Origin: Durusdinium trenchii
Taxonomy: Eukaryota; Sar; Dinophyceae; Suessiales; Symbiodiniaceae
Assembly (NCBI GenBank): GCA_963970005.1
Contig: CAXAMN010025251.1
Location: 244,713-308,712, forward strand
DNA: 64,000 nt
Reading direction: 5' to 3'
Program-made: the position numbers and the translations under genes
The notes under the pieces: generated by a model
The model's database searches: none
What the model saw: only the letters and a program-made list of their open reading frames with translations
Told to the model about the DNA's origin: nothing
Shown here: in pieces, positions 32,941 to 44,900 of the stretch
Numbering within the stretch: position 1 is the stretch's first letter
Layout of the letters: the number at the start of each line of letters is the position of its first letter

Positions 32941-34754
32941 ATGTCGTGGCAACGTGCTCACGAGATCGTGCATAGGACGAGCAGGGCTTCGAGTGCTTTT
33001 CAGGAAGCCTCTTTGGAAGCCGTCTCTCCTCATAACAAGCCGGGGCATTCATTGGATGTGACCGGCGCAGCTTCTGTGCCTGCTAGGGCTGCCCGGGCAC
33101 TACAAGAGGTGCTGATGTCGGGTGCGCAGTCATCGACCAGCAGCGAAGCCAGCATTGTCTCTCACAAGGAGGAAGTGTTCGAAGCTGTGCGAGCGCACTT
33201 TGGAAGGAGCTGGCAGCAATACTCCAACTCCCTGTCTGAAGGTGCATTGCGGCTGGTGTCCGAGGAAGAGGCAGCTGGGAAGTCAAGTGCCTTCTTCGTA
33301 TTTAGTGAAGATGGCAGGTATTGCTTGAAGAGTGTGGCACCATCAGAGGCCCAAAGCCTCTTGCAAATCGTGGAGGACTACAAAGACTATGTCTCCAACA
33401 ATTTGCCCAAAAGCCTGTGATTTTAGACTGGTTTGGATTTACCCCCAGTGCACAATCCCCTGAAGCAACAACATACTGCTGTGCCCTTCCGCCCAGCAGC
33501 CCAAGGTTCTCTCACACCAGACGCTGCTCCCGCGCTTCTATGGGCTCTATGAGGTCCGCTTGCGCGATTCGTGGCGTTCGCCACCGGTCTGGCTGATGGT
33601 GCAAGGCAACGTGTTGGGCGGCCGTGCCGCTGTGGTGCAGCGCTTTGATCTGAAGGGCTCCACGCACGGCCGAAGAGCGTCCAAGAAGGAGTTGGCCAAA
33701 GGACGGGGGAAGCTTCACCTCACCCCTATGTGCTGGTCACAGAAGGCACCAAAGTCACACAGGGTTTGACAGATAGAACTGAAAATTATGAACACCGACT
33801 GTGTCCAAAGAGTTTCTTCAGAGGGATTCCTTCAGTGAATGGGAAGGCCTGCTGGGGTGTCCAGGTGTTTCTGATTCTCTTCGGCGATTGCTTCGGTTTG
33901 ATTCCCGGCAGGACGTGGGAGTGTTCTGAAGGATTTGGATTTCGTCTCGCACCAGTGCGCTTTGAAGTGTGCCAAGCCAGAAGGGCTGGAGGAATGGCAA
34001 ACTTGGATGGCATCTCTGGAAAGCGATGCCAACTGGTTGGCCTCCCATAACTTGATCGACTACAGCCTTTTGTTGGGCTTCTCTGCCTGCTCAGTGGATG
34101 AGCTACGGAAGCCTCTCTCTCATGTGGTACGGCTGCAGGTTCAACGGAGCTCCTTGGGCAACCTTCAGATTGAGATTCCGGAGGGGTATCAACTCTTGGT
34201 CTATGCAGGCATTGTTGATTGTTTGATGCCTTACAATGCGCTGAAGCGGGTTGAGAACATCATTTGCGATGCTTTGATTTCAGGCACCGGCGCGAAAGCG
34301 GCGGGAGGGGGGCTCCTTCAGGCATGCAGAGTCTCCGTTTGGGGTTTCACCTCACCTTTTGGAAGCGGAAGTCAGGTTAGATGGGCCGGTTAGATGAGGT
34401 CGCGTGTCAGGCAGAACCAGATCCCAAAAACTATCCAGGCCTGGCTTTGGTCCTCTCGGAGACTATAGTTTTTGGTTGACGAATATCAATATTGCGAGTT
34501 TGGGGAATTAGGCCACCACCATCATCCATCGCACCCGCGTCTTACTTGAACGCGCCCAGTTTTCACTTCGCCGCACATTGCCAGGCGACATCTCCTGCCA
34601 GCCGCCGCAGAAGTACGCACGGCGCTTCGCAGACTTCGTCACCCGCCTGTCGTGTCCAGAGGAGCTGCGAGAGCTGGTGCTGGAAAGACAGAGGGGCGCA
34701 TGGCGTCCCCTGAGCTTCATGGGAGAGATGGGGCGAAAGGACTGTGAGAGATGA
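32941..34754 (+). CDS. Gene E: phosphatidylinositol phosphate kinase
   Basis: A PIPK-family lipid kinase that phosphorylates a phosphatidylinositol monophosphate at the inositol ring; the substrate subtype cannot be told. Start: ATG 32941 (MSWQRAHEIVHRTSR). Exon 1, to about 33390-33410, contains the glycine-rich region and ATP-binding lysine (SSAFFVFSEDGRYCLKSV). Exon 2, about 33500-33701, has TLLPRFYGLYEV and the signature FDLKGST. Exon 3, 33912 to about 34285, has LKDLDFV, LIDYSLLLGF and the metal-binding segment YAGIVDCLMPYN. Exon 4, 34512-34754, has the C-terminal ISCQPPQKYARRFADFV and ends in TGA. The second intron, 33702-33911, begins with GA and ends AG, in phase 1, with GACG[GT]GGGA at both ends. 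Exon 1 and exon 3 donors are not resolved. All hallmark residues are present, so it is probably active. No MORN repeats or PH domain are attached. Confidence 0.88.
33702..33911 (+). other. GA-AG intron with flanking direct repeats
   Basis: The PIPK frame (ELAKG-RGSVLKDLDFV) is restored only by removing 33702-33911. The intron starts GACGGGGGA and the downstream exon starts GACGTGGGA, so a direct repeat of about nine bases marks both borders. Confidence 0.75.
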
Positions 34755-35116
34755 GGGGAGAGATAGGGCGATGGCCTCCAACCTAAGAGCGAAGGCCTCC
34801 AACCTGGAGGTCCGGATTTTGGAAATGAGAGAAACGCTTGGCCTTCCAATGGAGAAGAGTATTCATGATTTATTGTTTTTTTTTCACTATTGGTAGGGGA
34901 GCCCCAAAGGCCCTAGTGGTGAGTCCCAAAAGCACTAGCGCTGAGTGCAGCTCTTTCCAACCATTTATTGAAATCACCGAAATCCATTCGCTGAGCTCAC
35001 TGAGCTTTCCAGGATGCTTTGATGCTTTGCAAGAGGACTGAGTTCTGGATCCTTCTCGGAGGCTTAGGTGGTCTTCTCCTGACCTACCACAGAAGCTTCC
35101 GCTCGTTGAATTGCAG
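34755..35116 (+). other. Spacer after the lipid kinase
   Basis: No clear exon. It contains pyrimidine tracts and ends in the acceptor ATTGCAG at 35110-35116. Confidence 0.35.
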
Positions 35117-35384
35117 GAGCCCGCAATCCTAAAGGGAATGGCCGGGATGTTTGTTGGGACGCCTGCCGCGATGGAGGACGAGATGCCTTCTCTCCTCCCG
35201 TCCTTCTCTCAAGTTCGCCGGGCCAACGGAGGAACAAAAGGGTGCAGGTTTGGCTCTGCAAGCCTCATTGAAACATAGCCTTCAGTTGGCCTTCCAAGAC
35301 ACCAACGGCAGGCAAAAAGCGGTCGTGCCTTATGGCCGCTGGCAGCCTTCATGGCTCTCAACATCAACTAAGTTGCACCCCTAA
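35117..35384 (+). CDS. Two unassigned exons upstream of gene F
   Basis: Behind the acceptor at 35115-35116 a frame reads EPAILKGMAGMFVGTPAAME. Behind a second acceptor at 35284-35285 another reads LAFQDTNGRQKAVVPYGRWQ and ends in TAA at 35382-35384. Third positions are GC-rich in both. I do not recognise a family. They may be N-terminal exons of gene F or a small gene between E and F. Confidence 0.35.
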
Positions 35385-35925
35385 CGGTTGGGGGTGAGCT
35401 ACCAAGTGCCCAAAGTTTTTTGCGCTAGCAGCGCCAAGAAAACACCCTCAACCACCCCGTGTGCCCTGACCTACCAGTGTCTATTTTTTGGCCCCGCGGA
35501 AGATTCGATTCAGATTCATTCATAAGATTCATTTCCTTTGCGAAGCTGTGCCCCGTGCTTTTGGAGTGCCGCGGCATGCCACGGTCACATCTGAAGTTTT
35601 ACTGGTGTGTAAACCAGGGTGACAGGGTGTCCCCAACATGTGGTCGAGCCGAAGATGACCCAAGTTGGCAGCATTCGGGTCGGGCACTCGGGGCACCTGG
35701 CCAGCGCGTTCTTGGCGCCAAGGACGAGGCGGAGCTGCTCCCGACTGACTGCGCGGAGGGGGTGCTGCATCTGGCTGGGAGGCGGGAGGGAAGCTGAGAT
35801 GGGTCAAGGAACGCAAGCGCTCCACTAAGCCCTGCTTCAGCACTCTTCTTGGATGAGAGTGGCCCAGCTCTACGTGTGATCCAGGTTCTTCTTCCGCTCT
35901 TTCACCTGTCGCTTCTCGTCTCAAG

Positions 35926-38900
35926 TGACCGCTTCGTCCTTGATCCTGGAAGGTACAAGACGGTGGAGTCCGTGGAATACCCGGAGGGCTGCACGCTGCA
36001 CGGCGAGCCTGGCACAGAGCCATGGTCTCACGGACCTCCCTCACGGACCTCACGGACGTTTGGTGGACGCATTGTCTCAACGGTCAAACACCCAGGTCCT
36101 TGGACTGGTAGGGCAGCCGCGAGCATCGGCTGAGCTGAGGCGATGGTCTCAAGACTAAGGAGTAGGCCACTTGAGCCGTCTTTGTTCTGAGTAGATAGGA
36201 CAGATGGACATGTTCAAGCACCGATCCTGATCCTGACAAAGCTTGTTGTTGATTGCTCTTGCAGTCAAATGTGGGTTGGCAGGGGTTGAAGGTCCATTGA
36301 TGATCGAGACAACTAATTAGATGTCAGAGGATGCGGCTACATCNNNNNNNNNNATCTGAGAAGTTTTGAAGAGACTTCTTCTGCATCCTCCATCGCTCTG
36401 CACAACAGACACACAGGCTTTTGCCTTTCCACTGCAGGGTGCTAATTGTGATTTTGTCGCCTGGATGCTCAAGCAGAAAGACAGCCTAAGCTTGAGGACC
36501 AACCAACTGAGCAACTCACTTGCGAATTGAGGGACTGGCCCTAAGCTTGAGCGATGTCTTCGTACTCCAGCCACCCTCATTTCCAGTCGCCCCTTTTTTG
36601 GGCCCACGCTTCACCGCGCCGAGGAAGTGGACGTCTTGGGTGAGGTGCACTTCTTGAAGGACCGGGTCCAACCGTGGAGTCCGGTGTCCGACCCGTGTCG
36701 AGTGTCACAAGAGACCATCCGTGGCGTGAAATAGCGAGGATCATAGCAGGACGTACGAGAAAGGAGTATCAGGAGTACCTCAAAAAAGTTTGGTAGGAAC
36801 CCTTTCAGATCCTTATCGACATCTTTCGGACCGCTGCCCCCTGGAACACCTCACGGCACCCGGTGCCCCGCGTGCCACGAGCGCGAGGACGCCCGCCTGA
36901 GCGGCTCCTTGGTCTTCCGGGGTTCCAAGCATCGGGAGCGTCAGCATCGCTGCGTGGATGTGGCTTGGAGGATGTGGACGATCCACACGGGTGTTTCGGG
37001 CATTTCCTGGAAAAGAGAACGGTCACTGGCTGGCCCGTCTGAAGAAGGCTCCAACGAGAAGAAGAAGAAGAAGAAGAAGTCTGCTCTGTCTAGGAGGGCC
37101 AAAGGTCCGTGAAACGTTGCGTGAACGTTTCGGAGTTCATCAAGGTCTCCGCTAGTTGCACCAGTCCCATGTTTGGGCCCATAAGACCGCAGACACTAAA
37201 AAGAAGTCCATCAAATCCGCCGATTGTTACCCCCAATTCCCGGTTGGGCACAGGAAGCAGACATTGTTCCAGTGGTCCGCGGGGGATTGTGTTTGAGGAC
37301 GTGTATTCAAACATCAAGATTTTTGAAGGTACTTATATAGACTCTCTGAGGCACTGTTGTGCAGTTGAGTCTAGTATCTTGATTCTAGATGATTCTTTCT
37401 AGCCCAATTTTCGCTGACCCAAGGGCTCTTAATGGAACATCCGGAGATTTCTCCAAGACGGTCCTCCTCCACCTGGTCCCCATCCGCCGCCGCCGACGCG
37501 CCGTGCCATGCCGCGTCCTCGCAGGTGGAAGGCAGCCTGGACTTCGCCGGCTCGTCCCAGGTGGACTTCATCAGCTGCGGAGGCGGTCCCCGAGGGGTCC
37601 GGAGTGATCCCTAGATGAACTGAAGGGAATCATCACCTTTTGAGTGACAACATGGCCACCAATGAGCACTTGAAGGCAGGCCCATCACCACCTTGACTCG
37701 CTCACGAGCCAAGCTCCAGGTGAAGAGACCGAGGATGGAGGTGGCGTGTACGTGGAGCAGAATTTCACCTTTGACAGCGGGCGGCTTCGGTTTCAAGGTG
37801 GAGTTGCAGGACCCCGGTGCTTGGTTCCAGCGCAGCTTCCGGGTTTGGGGGTATGTGGGCAGCCGGTTTCTGGAGCCGCTTGGCCCCACCGTCACCCGAA
37901 CATCACTCCCCATAATTAGATCGGGTTCCGTGCTGTGGCTCTGTGGTAGTCCAGCGTTGGATGGTCCATCTGTTTCACAAGAAAAGGAGAACTCACAGCC
38001 AGTGTTTTTTGTCCTCTTCGATTTTCTGAAAAGGTTAGTTGGATGGCCGGGTTGCAGGATGGGGTGGATGTCTCTACGTGGGTCAACATCTCGTCTTGAA
38101 TGGTGGCACTGTGCTCTTCGAAGACTGCCGAGCGACCACCGGCGGCGGGGCACTCTTCGTGAAAGCGGGGCACTATTCTCATCAGGCCGATGGTGTGGGT
38201 GACGCTGCGTGACTGCAGAAAGTAGTTGGCATGAGTATAAATAGGCAGGTGGTGTAGCCTGGTTTGATCCTTACCATGCGTGGTCGCCGGCCGAGATGTG
38301 TCCTTCACCATTCACCGGCCAATGTCTCCAGGCCGGGAACGTATCCTTTCAGCGGGCGTTTGCCAAAGCACATGGTGGTGCTATGATGCTGGAGGCGGAC
38401 TGGTGGATGAACCCAACGATTCAACAGTCCTGCCGCACTGCCGATGCAACAAGTTTGACAGGAATCTTCTTTGTTATGGCTGGTGCGAGAACTTTCTTCC
38501 TTCAGCAACACATTGAAAAAGCTCATTGAACAACAGTTTCTGAGCGCACTGAGGGCCGCTTCAAGCAATATGGCGGACACATCCTTTTCGAGGACGGCAA
38601 CATGGTGCGTCCAGATCTCACGTCTTCTCCCCGAAAACACGCGAAAACGCGGCTCCGTCTGCAGGACTGCTTGGCCTTGAAATCGGGGGGTGGCATCTCA
38701 GCCTCGATGTACAGTGTCAAAGGGAAGCGGAAGCAGATAGGCAACGTGGAGCGGCCCGGCATCAGGGGCGGAGATCGGTTGGAACGAGGGAGCTTGGAGT
38801 GGTTGAAATCATTGGATGTTGAGAGATGGATGATTCTTTTTTCTAGACCAGGGTGGTGCTGTTCAAGGTGGGGGGGGGTGAAGACATGGATTCCCATTGA

Positions 38901-41900
38901 TTCTAGAATTCAAAGAGAAGGCTCATCAAGGCTCAGTAGGGTGTGACCGGTCGTTCCACCGGTCACATCGTACCGAGGCAATTTGGAGGGACCATCCGTG
39001 CTCGGAACTGCACCTCCGTGCGGGACAACATCAATGGCTTCTTGCTTCGGATGGGGCTGAGCTGGAGACGAGCGTTGAGTGGTTTGAAGGCGATGTCGGC
39101 AGCTGAAAGCTTCTGAAAGCTGGAAGCGACCTTGCCCAAGCTCACGTAAACTAGAGCATTGCTCCCGTGAAGAGGAGCAAAGCATGCTTTTTGGAGTGGC
39201 AGTTGTCAAAGTCCTTCCAGATCCCGCGGGGAAGATGATTATAGCCTCAAAACGGGGAACATCAGGAGCCACACGTGCAAAAGAACTTGTAACTTGCAAG
39301 AGAAGGCCACCTCCTTCTTCGAAAAGTGGCGTTGACTTTGCTCATCTCAGGAAATGGTGGGGTCATCAACACCAACTGGCTGAACGTGAAAGGCTTAGTG
39401 GAGTTGGATGGCTGTGAAGCTGGCAATGGTGGTTGTATTGCCGCCAGGACGGCAGGAAGTGCAGCCCCATTCGTTGCTCCAAAGTTTGGAAGTCGGGACA
39501 GCACAAGATCAGGTCGAGACTGTGAACCATCTACTTGAAGCCTCAGGATGCTTCTCCTAACTGTCATTCTGAAGCAGTACAGCAACACGTTTATCATGCA
39601 GAACACATTTCAATACATTTCATATAATGCTGTTTGAGATTATTTTGATGCACGCAATTTACTAAGACCTTTGCTAAGCATGGGGAACAACACTGCAAAA
39701 CACGGGCCTCCACAAGGTCCCAATCTCTTTATAATTGTTTATCGTTTGTTTACTTGTTTACTTGTTTACTGAAACCACGTTAAGAATGCCTCTACCTTTC
39801 GGAACCTTTAACATCCAATCTATTTCATAACCATCCTGCTCTCCCTGGTCACCCGATTTGTTGATTGGAGCTCCCTCCCCAAGACCCTCTCTGCTTTGCC
39901 CCCCGCTTTCCGCTAGCCGGCCGCTGCCGCTGCCCTGCAGGAAGGGCGTGACGGTGGGTCCAAGCGGCCAGTTGCGCATCTCCAATTGCTGGTCCAACGA
40001 ATTGGGTGGAGCGATCTTTGTCGGCTTGTGGATGAAGGCCGATGGATCGGTCGAGACGGGGTCTCTCCGTCCGGTTTGGGTCGGTCTCGGGGTCTTCGTC
40101 TTTTGGGTTTGGGGTGGGTGGGGTGGAAAGGAGGACGACACAGTCTGAGCCATTCGGAACGGGGGGCCGGGTCAGGCCAGTCAGGTGGGTTTTGGTTGGT
40201 TCTGTTTGGAGTCTACAAGTGTGGTCTGAGACATGGAGCCGGTCCCGTTCTTGGAGATCAAACCTGGGTCTCAAAGCAGCCACGCAATGCCTTCTGGCCG
40301 GTCTAAAGAGTGATGGCGAACAACTCGGTAATTCATAAAGAATCATTCAATCACAAAAAAATCACATCAATCGCAGGTCTCAATTAGTTGATATCATCCA
40401 TCACAGGTCTCACTCCAAAGTTTGTGGACATGGCACTCTGAGTTGCTCTGAGTTCCTCAGAGCCACGTGACTCTTCGTGACTCTTCGTGGTCTTGGTCAC
40501 GTGGTTCTTCGTGCAAGAACTTGGGCATCTTCCATTTTAGTTTCACAGAAGAGTTCTCCAAATCATGCATTTTTTCCGATGATCACTTGGAGTAGGTACA
40601 ACTACAACTATATAACTATATAAGTTAGACTAATGAAAAAAAACCCACCGAATTGGAAGATCCTTTTCATATGGGGGGTGAACGAGTCTACATCAAGAGT
40701 CAACCACATTCTTCTCCTCTCGCAGCGGACGTCGCCGAGGTCAAGGGCCTCCTACACGTGGCGAACTGCTCCTCTCATAGTGGTGGCGCCGTGAACTGCC
40801 GCTCGAAGGTGTCGCTGCTGGGCACCGCCGACGTGCGCTTCGAGAACGTCACGGCCAGCGCCGGCAACGGGGGCGCCATCTGGGCCATCAACGTGACGCA
40901 GGCGCGGTGTATGGGACCGGTGGGGTCGGTGGATGGAAGGTGTGGAAGGTCAAGCTGCGGTTGGGGGCATCACATCTGTGATCGAAGGGGGGCATTCTTT
41001 CAGAGGTGTTGGGGGCGAGCTTGACCGTGAGAGACCTGGAACACTGGAGGCAAAGGAGTGCCTGGGGTTCAAAACAGACACCCAGAATTCAGTTTTCAGA
41101 ACATTTCCGGTCGGACTTCCATCAGTGCGATCGGTCATCAAGAGTTGTCCAGGAAAACAACCAGAAAGAGGTCCATTTTCCTTAGGTTTTCCGGTCAATT
41201 TCATGGAGTTTTGAGCTGTACCAGGAGGGTGGCACCTTTGCCTGCTGGCGCTGCCGCGCTGCCACCTCCGGTGGTGCCATCTATGCCCAAGCGGTACTGC
41301 GGCTGAGCGGGCAGATGAGCTTCCAACGTTGCCGCGCGCACATGGGGGGTGCGCTGCATGTGGTAGGAGTCATCCAGCAGAAGGGCCGCTTGGTGGATTG
41401 TTATCCAGAAGGAATGGCCACATCGTGTAGACTTCAGCCGTGAGGCTGCAAAGCATGGAACATGTATATTATAATATAAAGGCTGTGGGCTTTGTGGCTC
41501 TATGAGTTGATGTTGTAAACGGGGGAGCTTGAAGGATTTCCCTGCCCAGCCACACATGTTGGCATATACATTGCATGGATTTGGGTTTTGAGCGATGCCT
41601 GTTCCTTTTTCTCCGGGTTGGGGTGCGCAGGTGAATGTCACAGATGTTTTAATAGGAGCTTGATGGGATCTTGTCGATTGAGCTTTTCCAGAAGCTTCAA
41701 GCTCACAGTTTTTCTCGGATGAACTCTTTTGAGACGTCTTGGTGTCTATAAGATCAGGGGGTCACCCCCCCCCACACGATGTGTAACATATATATATATC
41801 CCCCATGATTGATTCTCTATGACATGAGTATCTGTTTCCACTATGAAATGGGATAAGGCACTTCACTTTATATAAAAGTCCCGTTCCGATAATGGACATA

Positions 41901-44900
41901 AGAGGAGGCAACATCATTTCATAGAGTGGAGGGGGGGATTGGTCGGAATGACCATGGCAGAGAGAGGCAATGCATTATATAAAAGAGACACGTGGTGGCA
42001 GATGAATGGTTCTTATTCAGGAGCAAATCCATTTTATAGAGAACACACGATATGGTTTTACACAGATGTCTTGAGCTGCGTTCTGGAAGCCGAGAGTTTC
42101 CCAAATTGAAAGAGCTCGAAATCAGAGGTAGATCCCAGGCTTCTTCTCTATCTTCTTTATCGTGGATGGCCTGAACATGGCTACCCATTTTATAGAAAGG
42201 TTTGCTCTTCATTTCATAGAGAAATATATATATATATAATATGATGGTCTTAGTATTTCATAGCCGGCATTCGGCATTCTCTATAACATGGAGTTCTGGC
42301 AGGATATTCCCCCAATCAAGGGGGATATATATATATATATAGTAATGAAAGTGATCAGGCTGCTCTTTGAAGTTTAGGGTCCCATTGGACGCCCGGTTCC
42401 ACCGATGCCCCACTCGAGCTCCGTCCGCGACGTCGCGGTCCGGACGTCAGCGAGTCATAGAGGTCTCGGAGACGACTCAGCCGTTGGTCGATTCCGAACC
42501 CTTCATGAACTGTAGGATCTGCAGGACATCGAACTGGAAAACCATGTTGCTGGTGATTTTGGGACCCTTGCAATCGACTGGTACGTGAGGCCGCCTTCCA
42601 GCATTTGGCTGAGGGATGCTGGGGGGTTTGACGCTCATGGGCTGCAGGAGAGATGAGCTTCAAGGATTGCAAATCGGTGGGCAGTGGGGGCGCCATCCAT
42701 TCCATTGGCCAAATTGAGCAGTGGGAAGGCTCATGGGGAAGGGTGGAGGCTTGCTTGGCAGCTTTTGCTGGCTTCCCATTCGACCAGGTTGGTTGGGTCC
42801 CCCTTCTCAGACGATGGTTGGAGCTCGTGTGAGCGGACGTCCAGTCAGTCCATCAAGACTTTTTGGATTGATCAGATTTGCGGTTGTTTTCTTGTGGCTT
42901 TTTGGAACTGCAGGACTTTGCAGCTTGGTCTTTGGGATGGGAGGTTTTGCAAGTCAGGAGCAAAAGATCAGAGTTTGAAAGCTCAGACTGGGCGAAAGCA
43001 ACACATTCTTCAACTTCTTAGCTAACTAGGGATGAGTTGAGTACATAACATATCCTGTACCTATCTCCAGATGATGTCTCTACCATAGCTCTACGTTAGT
43101 TGCATATTCATCTATATTCTCTCTATATTCTCTATCATGTGCAGTGTCTCACCGCCGAGTGCGACGTCCAACTTCTCACCGCTGATCATTTTGTTCGAAG
43201 CCCAGCGATTGGCCTCCCCCCCCCCCGCCGCTGGGTTCGAAGCCCTACGCGCCCCGGTTTCAGCCGTAGGTTTCTGGTTCAATGGCCTCCACACATGGCA
43301 TGGAGGAGAAAACGCGTGGGTCGTTTGGGGGTGCACCTGCTGTACTCCCTGCAGGCAGCACGGCCCATTTCACGACGTGTCGCAGTTTGAAGTCGGGGGG
43401 GTGCCATCTTCGCGGCCAGCGTCCAGCAGAAAGGCGGGGTGCCGACGCCCATGGCTGTGGAAGGGATCGAAAAGGAACCCCCTATTCCTTAGGGAAGATG
43501 GCTGACTTCCATCTTCCCTAAGGAAAGGTTGACCTTGTGGTTGGTGGTGCTTTTGCAGAGTGAACAATTCTTAGGCAAAAGAATGGTTGTTCGGCACAAG
43601 CTATGAAGTCAATGGTGGTTGGAAGCCTACCAGATCGCTATGAAAGGCTGTGAAGTCAATGGGGGGGGCCTCTTCCCTCATGGCTTACGAGGTGACTCCT
43701 CGTCCGGCAAGACGGTGATCCAACCCGGGCCTACTTCGCGGCCCCCCCAACAAAACCTGGGAGACCATGGTCACTTCCTTCCAACCGAGCCACATGGTGC
43801 AGCAGGACATGGATGGCAACCCTTGAGCATTTTGAGAGTCCAACCGTCCTCCTTGACACTCCCCAGCCTTGTTCACCCACGCCTGCCGTGTTGGCTGGCC
43901 AGGTGACATGGCCTTCGAAGACTGCTCGGCCAAGCGGTCCGGGGGTGCCATGAGTGTGACGGATGCCACCAATGTGGAGACTGGGCCACCAATGCCCGGC
44001 GACCCCGGGGACCCCGGGTGCCCTGGACTGTCCAGGAAGTCTCCTCTCACGCGTGGCATGTCACGGTGGATCATGGTGGGATGGCATGCCGCCGTGCCCC
44101 TCCAATCAAGCTTCCGTGTCATAGGCATGGTGTGCACCTTATGAAGAAAAAATGCTCCCAGCGGCAGTTTCCAATCCGCCCACTTGGAAAACCCGGCTTC
44201 TGGACTCGAGAGGTGACGCGCTTGGCGCTCTCAGCGGGATTCCGAATCCACACCTGCAGACGACTACAGTGACGGTGTTGAGATCAGTCCTGCGTCACTG
44301 TTGTCTAGATGGATCTGATCTCTTTTAGGGCAGGTCCCCAACCATTCTCATCCACCTTTCACATTTCTGAGGGGCAGACACCAACTCACAACCCTCCCGG
44401 CCCTTGACCCGTTCCCTCTTCTGTTTGACATCCCTTCCCCCAAGGACCTCAAGTTCACTCGGGTCGGTGCTGGCGGGGTGGGCAAGAAGGGCTCGCCGGC
44501 GGCGAACCGAAGGCCGGTGGCGAGGTGTGCGACAGGGTGACCGGCCGCGCCGAGTCGGCTGGCGCCAAATGGTGTAGCAGCGTAGCACCACTTCGAACCT
44601 CCCGATCTGTCACCCGGAAGCCTTGAAGCCCCAAAAACTCCCTGTGACCGGCTGAAGAGGCATCGTCCTCAAGAGCTTCAGTTGGAGTCACTGTTTGGGC
44701 TGAGGGTGCGGCAAGTAGTGCACTGTGTGCGATTCGTCCGGCGATTGATTCAACTGCGATATTGCGAGCATTGGGGGTGTCCCATGACCCTGTCACAGTC
44801 GGTCGGTGACAACTATCTCTGTTTGAGAGAATGGCCTTTACTAAGCATCATCATCCATTGTTGCTGGGAAATGTGATGCACACACCATGCACGTCCAAAG

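Noticed and set aside
33391-34754. Plant-like MORN-PIPK fusion with gene C
   Set aside because: MORN repeats and the lipid kinase are 12 kb apart with gene D between them, and the kinase has its own N-terminal start.
43980-44040. Collagen-like Gly-Pro-Asp stretch (GDPGDPGCPG)
   Set aside because: Only a few triplets, directly after a beta-helix exon, in sequence that otherwise looks intronic.
44455-44796. 113-codon minus-strand open frame
   Set aside because: No motif and no splice support. It overlaps an equally open plus frame in GC-rich DNA.
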